Source of the DNA: Chara braunii
Taxonomy: Eukaryota > Streptophyta > Charophyceae > Charales > Characeae
DNA: 38,641 bases
Assembly: GCA_003427395.1 (NCBI GenBank)
Contig: BFEA01000021.1
Coordinates: 4,506,964-4,545,604, forward strand
Direction of reading: 5' to 3'
Part shown: piece after piece, positions 1 through 9,758 of the stretch
Numbering within the stretch: the stretch's first letter is position 1
Layout: every line of letters begins with the position of its first letter
Made by a program: the position numbers and the translations under genes
Notes under the pieces: generated by a model
Told to the model about the DNA's origin: nothing
What the model saw: only the letters and a program-made list of their open reading frames with translations
Databases searched by the model: none

Positions 1-822
1 TTCTGTCGCCAATTAACTGCTGGCTCCTCTGGTGGGAGTTGACCTGCTGTGTGAAGCCACCACCTGTCGGTTTTGGAGCCCCAATTGACTTTCATGTCGG
101 CCGCAATCGAGAAGAGGTGAATAGTTTCAGCTAGCGCTCTCATGCTCGCGGGGGAGGCTTTGATAAGGACAGTAAGGTCGTCGGCAAAGAGAGAGGTTAC
201 TGGTATCTTATGCACTGCGATTTCTGGTATGGCGATGCGTTCGATAATTGGATTTGCTCTTATTAAGGAAGTCAGCGCCTCCATAACGATGACGAAGAGC
301 AGGGGGGCTATCGGGTCCCCTTGCCTTACCGATTTGTGCAGGGGGAAGGGGGGGGGACAAATGACCATTCAACATTATGTTGGTGGATGAGGAGTCGTGT
401 AGGGTGGTCACCCACTGGCGGAAATGCGGGCCGAAGTTCAGTTCATTCTAGCCAGGCATAAGTCAACGACGTTCCAGTCTATATGATCATAGGCCTTCTC
501 GAAGTCTATAAAAAATATAGTTGCATCTACCCCTCTTTGGCGTGCATACTTAATTGTCTCGTTGACCAGAAGGACATTATCTTAAATGTTTATGTGGGGC
601 ATAAAGCCCGTCTGGTCCATGTGTATGAGATGTTGCATGTGATGTAGCAGTCTGTTGCACAAGGTTTTAGCCACCATTTTATAGGGGAGAGGTAGGAGGG
701 TGATCGGTCTGAAATTCCAAATTTCAGCTCGGTCCCCCTTTTTGTATAGCAAGGTGGTGACTCTTTGACTCATCAGATCCCCGAATCTACCCTCGTGCTG
801 GACTGCGTGTATGTATGCCATA
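1..822 (-). pseudogene. LINE-A reverse transcriptase, partial
   Basis: This is the RT domain of an L1-type non-LTR retrotransposon, read on the minus strand and running off the window at base 1. Near 582-821 the translation shows the fingers segment with LLYKKGD and RPITLL. Below 580 the frames change but give DFEKAYDHIDW, then RQGDP, then SLFADDL (about 165-185), and then KVNWGSK near base 70. FADD replaces the YADD of many RTs, as is common in plant L1-type LINEs. At least two frameshifts and an in-frame stop make it non-functional. It probably continues the element whose linker ends at 4214, since strand and domain order agree, but about 60 residues between the two are missing and intervening DNA separates them. 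RT identity is certain; that it is the same copy is an inference. Confidence 0.85.
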
Positions 823-824
823 AG

Positions 825-904
825 TTTTTTTTTTTTTTTTTTTTTTTTTTTAATCCGGAGTTACCGAGCCGAACTTGTTGAGAACCGGGCTCGGCGTCCC
901 TCAT

Positions 905-942
<38 letters not shown>

Positions 943-955
943 AATGATGATGAAC
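825..955 (-). mobile_element. 3' tail stub of a LINE-like element with A27 tail
   Basis: On the minus strand this reads a (CAT)n tract, then GGGACGCCGAGCCCGG, then a tail of 27 A (T on the plus strand, 825-851). The 7-bp arms CCGAGCC and GGCTCGG can form a hairpin. The start GGGACGC and the following CCCG resemble the other LINE tails in the window, which begin GGGACGCTGGACCCG. It abuts the LINE-A RT directly, so it probably inserted there. No target duplication was found. Confidence 0.45.
904..955 (+). repeat. (ATG)n microsatellite
   Basis: About 15 near-perfect ATG units, interrupted by one ATA near the end. A second, shorter ATG-rich patch lies at 1374-1402 on the other side of the MITE-like element, so that element may have landed in a once longer tract. 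Confidence 0.9.
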
Positions 956-994
956 TCCTGCCGATTCTATGTGAAATGTGAGATAATCATACTA

Positions 995-1368
995 ATCTGT
1001 GTAGCACACCGAACATGCTCGGAGATTTTTCCGAACGTCCAATCATGTTCGGGTGTTCGGCCGAACGCCACCCGAACGTGTTCGGCCGAACATAATTAAA
1101 ATTAAAAAAAATAAACAAAAATAAAATAAAATTGGTTTTTTATTCTTAACTCGAGTTTGTTTATGAATTTGACCATACCTCCAAGGCAAAAGTTGCTTGT
1201 ATTAGTATTTTACATCACATATATTTGTTTCAGATTTTTTGGAAAACTTTTTTTTTTTTTTTTTATAAATATTTTTACGTTTGCGTTCAGAAAGTTTCGA
1301 CGCTCGTTCGCGTTCGGTCCCGAACGTTCGGGTTCGGTCACCGAACCCAAGCACGATGCTACACAGAT
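995..1368. mobile_element. MITE-like element, 12-bp TIRs
   Basis: The 12-bp sequence ATCTGTGTAGCA at 995-1006 is repeated inverted at 1357-1368. Both ends are flanked by ACTA (991-994 and 1369-1372), possibly TACTA. The 374-bp interior has no coding capacity and an AT-rich middle. It carries many CGAAC/GTTCG words, including the palindrome TTCGGCCGAA at 1056-1065 and 1081-1090. This fits a small non-autonomous DNA transposon. The superfamily cannot be assigned from a 4-5 bp duplication. Confidence 0.6.
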
Positions 1369-1486
1369 ACTAGTGATGATGATGCTAATGATGGTGATGA
1401 TTAGTGTATACAAAAAATATACAAGACTATGCTATATTAGCAATTTTGGTCTCCTAATTCTAGAACAACTCCTAGCCCTCCCTGTA

Positions 1487-2250
1487 CCAGGACATTGCAA
1501 CTCAGAGACAATACCAACCTAACCAACGTCAACCATAGCCGACCTCTTCTCGCCACCTAGACTATCCCCGGCCCCAAAGGTTGTCAAGGCAACCCCCCCC
1601 AGTTCGTCACTGGATTGCCTTCCTCCCTCAGCAAACCGCAGATCTCTCTACAAGGCCTCACACTCCTGCCATTTGCAGGTTACAGGGCAACACCCCAGCT
1701 CCGGCCAGCGTCGTTCTAGCATCGGCAAACTAGGGGCACAAAACAAAGCAACTCTGTAAATATCAGTCCAGGTTCGACCATCTCTGAAATCCTATATCCC
1801 GAATGAGGAAGAAGGTCATATATGCTGCCAAAAATTTCAGAATACCAGAAAGCTTAATATAACATGATTGAAAACTATGGGATTCTCTACTCCTTTTTTT
1901 CATAGCAAACATTGTCATCCCTTATACCAAACACACAACCCAGAGACAATACTTTCCTAACCAATGCCATACACAACTGATGTGATCTTGCCACCAAGAC
2001 TATACCCGACCCTTTAGGTTGTCAAGGCTGACCCCCCCCAGTTCACCACTGGATTGCCTTCCTCCCTCGACTAATCCCTAGATCTCTCTGCCAGGCCTCA
2101 TGCTCCTGCCACCAACAGGTCACAGGGCTAACGCCCCAACACCGGCCAGCGTCGTTCTAGCATCGGCAAACCAAGAGTCCGAAACACATTGGCTTTGCAG
2201 ACATCTGTCAAGATTCTACCATTTCTAAAACCGTGTATTTTATATAAAGG
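1487..2250. repeat. Two direct copies of a ~320-bp unit, period 441 bp
   Basis: The unit at about 1487-1810 recurs at about 1926-2250. A 30-bp core at 1701-1730 is identical to 2142-2171 (starts CCGGCCAGCGTCG). Other shared blocks include CACTGGATTGCCTTCCTCCC and GATCTCTCT. The remainder is clearly diverged, so the duplication is old. No reading frame is kept in both copies. I do not recognise the family. Confidence 0.75.
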
Positions 2251-2259
2251 GAAAACCAG

Positions 2260-2960
2260 ATATCACCTAGGATTAAATTAGGAGACAGATAGGCTGACAC
2301 AACAGGATCAGTAAAGTACTACGCAAATCCTGGATCTTTAAAGACAACCGTCTGTCTCCCGGGGTGTGCGTAGCACTAATTGAAGACTAATTGAAGACTA
2401 ATGAGCATGTTATTAAATAGAACATTGAAAGTCTCCTCCCCTCCCCCCCCTTCTCATTTCCACCCTATCCCCTCGTTGCCTCCGCTGAAAAACAGTCCCA
2501 ATAAATAGGCCCTGCTTTTCGGCCCCAACTTGGAACAACCCCTCTCTCACTCTCTATGTCGCAAGAGACATTCTGTTCCCATCCAAAGAAAGCCTCTGCA
2601 TACCCCGTACCCTAATCTGCCCCCGCTAAGGCTGGATGTCTCATCTCACATTTACACCAACCCCAGAATAGAGTATCCCACATAATCTGCTCATACCCTC
2701 TTCAGGGCGTCCATTTCCCTCCTTGTGAAACCCCTGCAGAGCTCGACTCCCCCCCTCTATAATGTCATCCAACCCATTCCAAAAGCTCATTGAATAGACA
2801 GCCAGGAGAGAAATGGAACTTCCATAGGAAAAACATACACGCATAAATTTGATGTCCAGACTTTTCATGAGTACAAAATAAAATTAAAATTATGAAAAAT
2901 ACCTTATAAAATCGCAGAGAAGTAAGCGCCTGTTACACTGTAACGAATTAAAATTTGAGG
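2260..2960. other. No gene seen
   Basis: Unrecognised sequence with pyrimidine-rich stretches (2435-2490) and a short tandem AATTGAAGACTA near 2377-2402. Small frames here show no family resemblance. It separates the tandem repeat from the gypsy fragment and may be older element debris. Confidence 0.5.
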
Positions 2961-2963
2961 AAA

Positions 2964-4200
2964 TCAAAGATGAAAGATGAAGGAATGATTAATTAGTATC
3001 TGCACTAGACCTAATGGTGTGTGCATAGCCACCTCGGGTATGGATCCGACGTCTCCGATGGTGACCGCGTTCGTTCTTTGAAGATCTTGGATCCATCTAA
3101 GCTTGTTGCTACCTCCCTTCCGAATAAAAAACCACCTATTCGCATAGGCACTCTCGCATGGCTCGGCCACGAACGTCCTGATTTTCTCTTTAATGAACGC
3201 GACTATTTCCTCCTTCTCCTTCTGTGTGTACTTCCACGGGGGTCTATCTTTCCATGACACATGAGGGACGGTGTGAATTCTTGCGGGCTTGGCATACCTT
3301 GGGTCTATCCTCCCCCGCTCCGAGTCATTGAAGGCTATAGCCTTGTCGCAGCCCCTTAAGATAGTTATCACGTGCTCCTTCTCTCGCTCCGTGAGGTTTC
3401 CGTTCCCTATGTCCATCCTCTCCACCCGTTCGGCAATGATTCTCTGCCCCTCCTTCTCCTTTCGCTTCCTGACGATCTCGGCTATTTTTTCCTCGGAAAT
3501 CGTGGCTTCTCCTGTTCTGTCCCGGCTGACCGCAACGGGTTTTACTTTCTCTGCCACGGTTTTATGTTTTCTACCTCCGCCGGCTAGAGGGATTCCTCCA
3601 AAAAAGACAACTTAATACATCCCCCAAACTCCTCCTCCTCGCATTCCTTCTCGTATCCTACTCCGTTGATCACAATTCGATCCCCGATCTCTTCGACTTC
3701 CACTTTGTCCTCTGGGGACATTCTTTCGGAAAAAAGGGGTCTTATCCAGGCGGACTTGGCACATCCTAGATCGACCACCACCTTTCTTCGGGATGCTAGT
3801 CCGGTTACGCTCATCTTGAGCATCCACAGTCCTAAGAACCACACACATTCCGTCAGGGGATTGAATGGAGAGTGTTTGACTACCATCTGGAAGATCAACC
3901 GTAGTAGCGTGCACCGCGCTTAGCCATGTTCGCCCAAGTGTTAGCTCTGACGAGCATTCCTTCACGGAAAAGATTGGCACGCTAACTTCTACCCCTGCGA
4001 CTTCGATCGCCGGCTTATGGCAGACCCCTTCGGCCGACTGCAACTTGTTGTCGGCTACGACCATGGACATGACAATCTCCTTATCTATCTCTAGGCCCAA
4101 CTCTCTGGCGATCGAGTTCCGACATCTAGGCCCGGAGTCGTCTCATCCTCCATTGCAGACAAGGCTGAGTGAATTTCTTGCGCTGACAGGGGCTCTTCTA
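2964..4200 (-). pseudogene. Ty3/gypsy pol fragment: aspartic protease and start of RT
   Basis: Read on the minus strand, the fragment begins near 4140 with a retropepsin-like segment: DSG followed by IARELGLEID, then LGRTWL about 75 residues later, the usual end of the retropepsin fold. A charged spacer with frameshifts near 3900 and 3600 follows. At 3557-2964 comes the gypsy RT N-terminus: a Pro-rich segment with PHVSWKDRP, then YANRWFFIRKG, KLRWIQDLQ and TIGDVGSIPEV. The RT then stops, with no catalytic YxDD, RNase H or integrase. The style resembles gypsy elements with a stand-alone protease upstream of RT. It lies between two LINE-A parts, so either it inserted there or rearrangement placed it there. 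It is inactive. Confidence 0.8.
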
Positions 4201-4213
4201 GTATTTGCCTCTG

Positions 4214-4790
4214 CTATTGGGACAATAGGGCTGTGAGGTTATTCAAGAGAGCTGCCCTGGCTTGCTGCAGTGCGTCCTCGCCCCATCTGACATTCTCAGA
4301 GGCAAAGAGATTTCGGTAGTATATTGTCGAGTAGTCCACTATGGAGTAAGAGTTCGAAGCGTCCGACTGCCTTGAGTCGAAGGGGTGCTGTAAGGAGGGC
4401 ACCACGTTTTGTCTGGCTCGACTTTTGGCATGTCTAAAAAATGATTTGGCCATGGTTCCTCCTGTGGTCCCTCATTTGACCCTAGCATGGATGCGCCATG
4501 CTTTCGATTGCCGATTCAGATATGCTTGGAGGCGGTCCCTCACTTCTTGTAGTTGGTTAAACGTGATGGTGTCCAGGGGATGATCATTCATTTGCGCATC
4601 CCATTGCTCTAGTGTATGCAATAGTTTTTCCTGAACTTATTTTCGGTCTTTGGCATGCTTGATAGAGAACTTTTTGATTCGTTATCTCAGATTTGCGACT
4701 CCCTTGTTGAATCAGTCCACTGTTGAGGGGTATTTGTGTTTTCCGGTAGACCAGTAGTGTCAAAACTGCTCCACCAACTCCTGTAGTTTA
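4214..4790 (-). pseudogene. LINE-A ORF2 linker between endonuclease and RT
   Basis: The minus strand encodes the helical linker found between the APE endonuclease and RT of L1-type elements. Near 4380-4453 it reads KSFFRHAKSRAR, and further on YYRNLFAS, which match the KxFF and LF landmarks of plant LINE linkers. A TGA at 4472-4474 stands where the family normally has Trp, just before the conserved Gly-Asp/KxFF area, and a TAA lies near 4630. Translation ends at about 4214, where the sequence changes abruptly to the gypsy fragment. The equivalent in LINE-E is at 32600-33050. Confidence 0.7.
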
Positions 4791-4792
4791 GG

Positions 4793-5968
4793 CTATTTGA
4801 GCAACAAGGTGTTAAACTTGTAGAAGCCCGGACCTCGCGTAACGTGATTATGGAACGACAAGCCCAAGACAATTCCTCCATGATCGAAGGATCTGCAGGG
4901 ACTGAGGGTTTTAATTTTCGCGATTGTGGTCAAACCTGTCAGTATTTGTGATATTAGAAAAAAGTCAATCCTTGAGTTGGACATGCCTGCCTCTCCCCTC
5001 GATCTCAGGCAGGTGTATGATCGCTTGGAGGGGTGCAGTTGTCGGTATATGTCTCATAGTTGCAGATCTTCAATCATTTGGTGGAGCCTGAAGATGTTTG
5101 TTGTCATATCACCCCTTTGAGACGAGGAAGATGATTGTCTATCTAAGCACGGGTCGCGGGTTATATTAAAATCCCCCGCTATGATTAGTAGGGTATCTGT
5201 GGGCAGTGCCTGGTGGAAAGATTCCAAAAAATGTAGTCGGCCGTGTACATCATTAGGGCCGTAGGCACTTACCAAGCAGATTGTCTCTCCCCCAATAGTC
5301 GCTTTGAGGTATACCCATCGACCATCCTGCCTGTCATAATCATATTGCACAGGTTTCAAGCGAGATGACGGGGACAACCAGATGGCCACCCCCGTCGAGG
5401 CGCGAGCTGTAAAGGGTGCTGAGTATGCCGTATGTTGCCATATTTCTTTCCTTCTGGCTTTGTGTGCTGGCGGCATAGAGTGTGTTTCCTGTACGCAGAT
5501 CGCATCAGGCCATTCAGCGTTTGGGTCTTTGATTTCGTTCCAAATGGCGGTCCTTTTCTGTTGGTTGGCAGACATCAAGCCGTTGACGTTAATTGAGCGA
5601 GTGTGGAGGTCAGCTTGGGCCAGTTTTTTTGACGAAGGTGGGGGCCTGCGGAGGGGGGGGAGAACGATTGGCGGTGGTGGGGTGGGTATCTCGCTGGAGA
5701 GGGGCGGGGGGGGGGGGGGGCGGAATGATGCTAGTTGCAAGGTGTGGGGGGGTTGTGTTTGTGGGCAGACCTCAACCGAGGGCGTGCGAGTAGTACTCGG
5801 GTCGGTGTCTCCCATGGTGGGTACGACTTGTGTCCGGGGAGTATGCAGGCCGGTCCACCTAACAGCCGGTGATACACTGGGGATTGTCCCATTTGCTGTT
5901 TGCATCCACGACTGAGTTTTCCAGTATTGCTTGCATAAATGTGAGGATCTGCGAGCGACGCCAGGCAA
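4793..5968 (-). pseudogene. LINE-A ORF2 APE-type endonuclease
   Basis: An apurinic-like endonuclease nicks target DNA for target-primed reverse transcription. The frame 5968-5054 begins with a Pro-rich stretch, then gives RSINVNGL, CVQETHS, STGVAIWL, YGPNDV and IAGDFNITRDP, the ordered metal-binding and catalytic motifs of the family. A frameshift near 5000 leads to SRIDFFLIS and then FDH where SDH is expected (4793-4984). The Pro-rich N-terminal linker overlaps the end of the upstream Nudix-like frame by about 110 bp in another frame. In LINE-E the corresponding frames shift in the opposite direction, so decay is more likely than programmed frameshifting. The endonuclease call is firm. Confidence 0.9.
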
Positions 5969-6785
5969 AGTTCGGCAAAAGGCTTGTTGAGGATATCTCA
6001 GCTAGCTGGTCATGTGAAAACCAGAGGAGAGATGTCTCTGCTGCAACTGTTGTCTCGTTTGTTTGTTTGAAATCAAATAGTGCCACTGCTATTGTGATCC
6101 CCGGCGGGAAAAGGTGGTTTGTGTCCAGGGTGATCCCTTGGGCACCTTTGTCCCGATTCTCCTTGATGAGGAGCTTTGCTAGCCTGGTCGTCTCTGGAAC
6201 CCCGTAGGTTCCCCGCCAACCTTCAAGTTTTAGCCCCACCAACCTTTCATTTGCCAGGCTGTAGTTTGCCAACGGGCCCCTAGTGCGGAGTCCCAGTTGC
6301 CACTTACATGCGTGGGGCTCTCTCCTCATTGGGAGGATGAGAAGTCCCAGTACCGTGTTGTAGGATTGAGTTGTTCGCCGTGCAGCAGGTGGGCGTATGA
6401 GATCCTTTAGTACTCCCCTGGTGATCATTTTCTGACCGCTGTGTGCCTCCTCTTCTCCAAGTGTGAGTGTGAGTAGGGGAGTCTGTGGAAGGAGGAGATC
6501 TTGTGAGTCATTAGAATCCTCCTCGTCCTCCTGTTCTTGAGATGTTGCTTGTGACAAGTCAGAAATAAAGTCCGATGTGGTCTCCTGTATCAGATCAATC
6601 ACCGTGCTTGATATGGCCTGGTAGGCAGTTTCGTTGTCAGAGGACTGAGGGTGGGTCGGTGCTATGTGGAGGACTGGCGTCAACAGTTGTGATGGAAACA
6701 GTTCCTCTAGTGGAGCCGTGATGGTAGACAGTACTCCGTGAGGGGCCAGTGTATGTAAGACCCTGACCATCTCTTTCACCACCAC
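5859..6785 (-). CDS. LINE-A ORF2 N-terminal segment with Nudix-like domain
   Basis: An open frame of 308 codons immediately upstream of the endonuclease. Residues 1-140 are acidic and low in complexity (QEQEDEEDSND near 83). Residues 143-290 look like a compact fold: a strand pair VLGLLILPMR and KWQLGL; LKLEGW with a downstream PET and LAKLLIKENRDKG; a strand ITIAVALFDF; SLLWFSHDQL; and a closing helix WRRSQILTFMQAIL. The order resembles a Nudix hydrolase, with the helix in the place of the Nudix box but with the REUxEE glutamates largely replaced (LLIKEN). LINE-E has a divergent homologue with LPVR, WQVGLL, GG and FIKEN in the same order. The frame is open, although LINE-A as a whole is dead. 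The Nudix assignment is my inference from pattern. Confidence 0.45.
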   Translation of the reverse strand: MVVKEMVRVLHTLAPHGVLSTITAPLEELFPSQLLTPVLHIAPTHPQSSDNETAYQAISSTVIDLIQETTSDFISDLSQATSQEQEDEEDSNDSQDLLLPQTPLLTLTLGEEEAHSGQKMITRGVLKDLIRPPAARRTTQSYNTVLGLLILPMRREPHACKWQLGLRTRGPLANYSLANERLVGLKLEGWRGTYGVPETTRLAKLLIKENRDKGAQGITLDTNHLFPPGITIAVALFDFKQTNETTVAAETSLLWFSHDQLAEISSTSLLPNFAWRRSQILTFMQAILENSVVDANSKWDNPQCITGC

Positions 6786-6791
6786 TGGGGG

Positions 6792-6986
6792 CTAGTGTTG
6801 GTCATCAAAGGAAAGTGTGCAATTTGTCTCATGCATCAAGGAGACCACGAAATCTATTTTTGGCTGTGTAGGGCTCGCCATAGACCTCACTCTGCCGATC
6901 ATTTGTTGAATGGTCAGTGTTGCTATATTCTCAGCAGTAGCTTGAGCAACATAATTGGTTGAACGACGAGATCCTTTAAATCCCAC
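6792..6986 (-). pseudogene. LINE-A ORF2 fragment upstream of the Nudix-like frame
   Basis: A 64-codon open stretch in line with the frame downstream of it: the stop before 6785 is the only break between the two. It contains IATLTIQQMIGRVRS. It is probably the natural upstream part of the same polyprotein, cut from the Gln-rich segment by the AT-rich block at 6990-7281. No known domain. Confidence 0.45.
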
Positions 6987-6989
6987 TGA

Positions 6990-7281
6990 ACCAGAAGAGG
7001 CTTAAAATTTGGTATCTCCAAAAAAATATGTTATGGTAATTATAGTGTTACTTAAAGTTGATTGAATATAAGCAATACCGTGTTTTGTTTGCATGGCGTT
7101 TTTTATGTTATTTGACTTTGCAAGTATGATAAGATGCATAACGATGACCCAAAAAAAAACGGCAACTCTGGGTCTTTGCATGCTTTCTTTCATCTGTTTT
7201 GCGTTTTTGTTTGGGTTTCCCACTCAAGCTCCAGTCTCCCACTTCGTGGCCGAAAGTCCATTAGTATGTGTTCGTTGGGCC
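6990..7281. other. AT-rich block interrupting LINE-A
   Basis: About 290 bp of AT-rich sequence between two GC-rich coding parts of LINE-A. The LINE reading ends at about 7282 and resumes at about 6986, so this looks inserted. A plus-strand frame (7093-7362) with hydrophobic runs is likely fortuitous. I found no clear target duplication or terminal repeats. Confidence 0.45.
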
Positions 7282-8031
7282 TTATGGCGACACGATAACA
7301 ACCATAACTTTCCCCACCATCTTCCAATCCACCTCACTTGGCGATGCATAGGCCGTGACTGATGCTCTGACCTGTTTGTCCTTCATGATTGTCCGCCTGA
7401 TCTTCTCCCAGTGCAGTGGATGTATTTTATCATGGATCGAGCCGGACGCGGGGGAGAGGACCTTTAGGAGGACCCAGTCAACCATGTCTTTCAATTTTTT
7501 TTGTATTTTTTTGTTGGCCCAGACTGGGTGTGTTTTTGGCATCGGGTGGCCTTTGCCCTTTGCTGCCCTGCGGGTGTTGTCTTCCTCTCTAGTCAGTTCA
7601 TGTGTTGAGAGTGGTTCCGACTGGATCGTTGCTCCCTCTCTTTCCGTCCGGGGAGGACAGGGGACTTCATTTGCCAGGGTTATGTCCCCTTGCTCGCCTA
7701 TCTCCTCCTGCAGTTCCCTTTGCCTGTTGGCCTGCTTGTCGTTGTCATCCTCTGACTGAATGATGATATCTCCTTGGTGGTCTATCCTTAAGCTTGACAA
7801 TTCCGAAGGAGTGAACTGAGGAGGAGGAGGTGGGGGCTGTGGGTCGGGATGAGGGCTGGCCTGTTCCCCCTGGGAGATTTGAAACTGGATGGTCGCCAAC
7901 TGCTGCTGCTGAACGTATTGTCGATGCTGGTGGTGGTAGGCCCGAGTCGCTGCTTGTGGTTGTTGCTGGGCTTGTTGCTGAACTGCAGTTTGCATCTCTT
8001 GATGGATACGTTGCTGTGTCTGTGCAATCAC
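7282..8031 (-). pseudogene. LINE-A Gln-rich segment
   Basis: An open frame of 249 codons beginning with a Gln/His-rich region (AVQQQAQQQPQ, QYVQQQQLATIQFQ), then a Pro run (PQPPPPPPQF), then an acidic part and a more ordered C-terminal part (KKIQKKLKDMVDWVLLKV, then PLHWEKIRRTIMKDKQVRAS) that could form a helical domain. It sits between ORF1 and the Nudix-like domain. The start codon is uncertain because Gln-rich translation extends upstream in broken frames. I do not recognise a family. It may be the N-terminal part of ORF2 or a separate product. Confidence 0.5.
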
Positions 8032-9756
8032 CCAAGCCTGCCTTTGCGCCTCCTCTTGGATTTGCTGTCGGTGCAGTGATGTCGTTTGAGCTGGCTGTTG
8101 TGCTTGTTCTCATGCCACGGCCAGGGCCTAGAGCTGGTCTTGAGCTTAATCCGAGCTCAGCGACTGCTGTTGGGGGTCGGTATGGATCAGTGTTTGGCTG
8201 TATGGGTCCTCATTTGTTGTGTAGGATCAGATCGCCTTGATAATCCCATGTCGGTGATGGCGGGGGCGAGGTTTGAACTTTGAATCTCCTCCCACGCCAC
8301 TACTCGTGGTGAGGACAATTTTGTGCTGTCCTGAGCGATTTGAGGAGGCAGGAGGTCTTTGTCCATGGTGCGGAATTCGCCTGACATTTTACTTGTGGGG
8401 AGAGAAAGCTCGCTAGCGGGGACAAGGACCTATTGTTTCCCCTTGTGAGGTGGGAGTTCTTCCCTGGGAGGAGTATCTCCCGGGTCTGTGTAGGCAAGTG
8501 CGTGGCCCAGCTGACCAAGGTCCTGCGGTTGCATTTGGTCCCGTTTGATAGCCAGTTTCCTGTCTTGTGGATGGTGCTGTGGTGGAGTTGATTGTACCAA
8601 GGTTTCCTTGAGGCGCCCCAACCAATATTCCACATAACCTGCAACAACTTTAGCCGGAGCTCCCGTTATTGGTGATCCTGGGGTTTCCAACTGGCGGCTT
8701 GAGTGCGTTAGCATCATTGGTTGGGGACTGTTTCCCTCCTGGAGGTCTTCCCAACCATCAGGTGACGTGTAAGCAGACTTCCCCCCTTTTCCTTTGAAGT
8801 CCTGGGAGGCTTTGCTATCACTCTGTTGCAGGGTTTTCCCTTTTTGGGTCGCCTACTTACGCAGTCTGAGACGGGGGTCCATTGGTCGCTGTCTCGCTTT
8901 CTGCGCTGGCTGTCCCGAAAGTAAGGCCGGTTGTGATTGCTGGTTTGCAACTGCTGTTGATGCGTGCAGTTGTCGTTCATCGAGATTTGAAGATTTCAGT
9001 TCCCGGGGGGCAGGTGAGGCGGGGGGGNCTGGGNGTTGGGCACCAAGGGGAGGTCTGGAGTGCTGGGTCACTCCGGCCACCCATTGTGGTGGAGTGAGGC
9101 ATCCTTTTGATTGTTGCTCTATTTGCTGTTTTTTTGCTTTTTGCTCCCATTGCTGTTGGCCCCGAATCTCTTGCATTCTCTCCTGTCGCTTTGCTTTTTG
9201 TGTCCGTTTTGACAATATCAACGTAGGGAGGGTGGGTGCAGCCTTATGTGCGGCTGATGTGTCGTTGGGGGTCGACTGCTGGTATTGCTGCTCTGTCCCA
9301 TCGGGGGGCAGCTGAATTGTCAGGTGATAAGACGCCGACATTGCAGCTTGAGGTGGAGGGGGGCATTCTTTCTGTTGCTGCTGAGCTCGCGGCTCTCTTT
9401 GCATTTCGTGCTGTGTTTGTCAGTCACTTGTTATTCGTGGTAGCGGTGGTGTTGTGCCTGGTGAGACCTCACCCCGTTGTTGCGTCCGGGCCTCAAGCTG
9501 GCCTTTCTGCTGCAGACAGTGTTGATTGCTGTGTATGAGCTCAGTTGGAGGATGCTGCTTCTCCTGGACAATAACCGTTGTTGTTGTCCCAGTGCTTTGC
9601 TGCTGCGTTTGGGCCTGTAGCTGGTCTTTCTACTGCAGATAGTGTTGATTGCTGTGTGTGAGCTCAGTTGGAGGATGGATTTTCTCCTGGACGACAACAG
9701 CGGTTGTTATCTCAGTGATTTGAGAATGGTGTGAGTTGTCACCAGTTTTTCCATCA
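8032..9756 (-). pseudogene. LINE-A low-complexity Gln/Pro-rich region, frames broken
   Basis: Several overlapping minus-strand frames carry the same Gln/Pro/Ser-rich composition (at 8853-9404, KKQQIEQQSKG and PPLGAQ), joined by frameshifts. Two Ns at 9028 and 9034 fall inside it. It contains a 123-bp coding tandem repeat at 9497-9700. No domain is visible. The composition matches the Gln-rich segment downstream, so it is probably one long disordered region of the LINE polyprotein that has accumulated indels. Confidence 0.45.
9497..9700 (-). repeat. Two copies of a 123-bp coding repeat
   Basis: GTTGATTGCTGTGT at 9521 recurs at 9644, within two diverged 123-bp units that also share GAGCTCAGTTGGAGGATG. 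The period is a multiple of three. One minus-strand frame gives repeated HPPTEL and HSNQH words. It fits length variation in a disordered LINE polyprotein region. Confidence 0.75.
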
Positions 9757-9758
9757 TG

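Noticed and set aside
1765-1785. Pol III B-box-like GGTTCGACC in the 441-bp repeat
   Set aside because: No A box at the right distance, and the second repeat copy lacks the motif.
5859-5968. Programmed frameshift between the Nudix-like and endonuclease frames
   Set aside because: LINE-A needs a +1 (or -2) shift and LINE-E a -1 (or +2) shift, and no shared slippery sequence is visible. Random indels fit better.
7093-7362. Hydrophobic 89-codon plus-strand protein
   Set aside because: It arises from AT-rich DNA inserted in LINE-A, its frame runs on antisense to LINE coding sequence, and no domain is visible.
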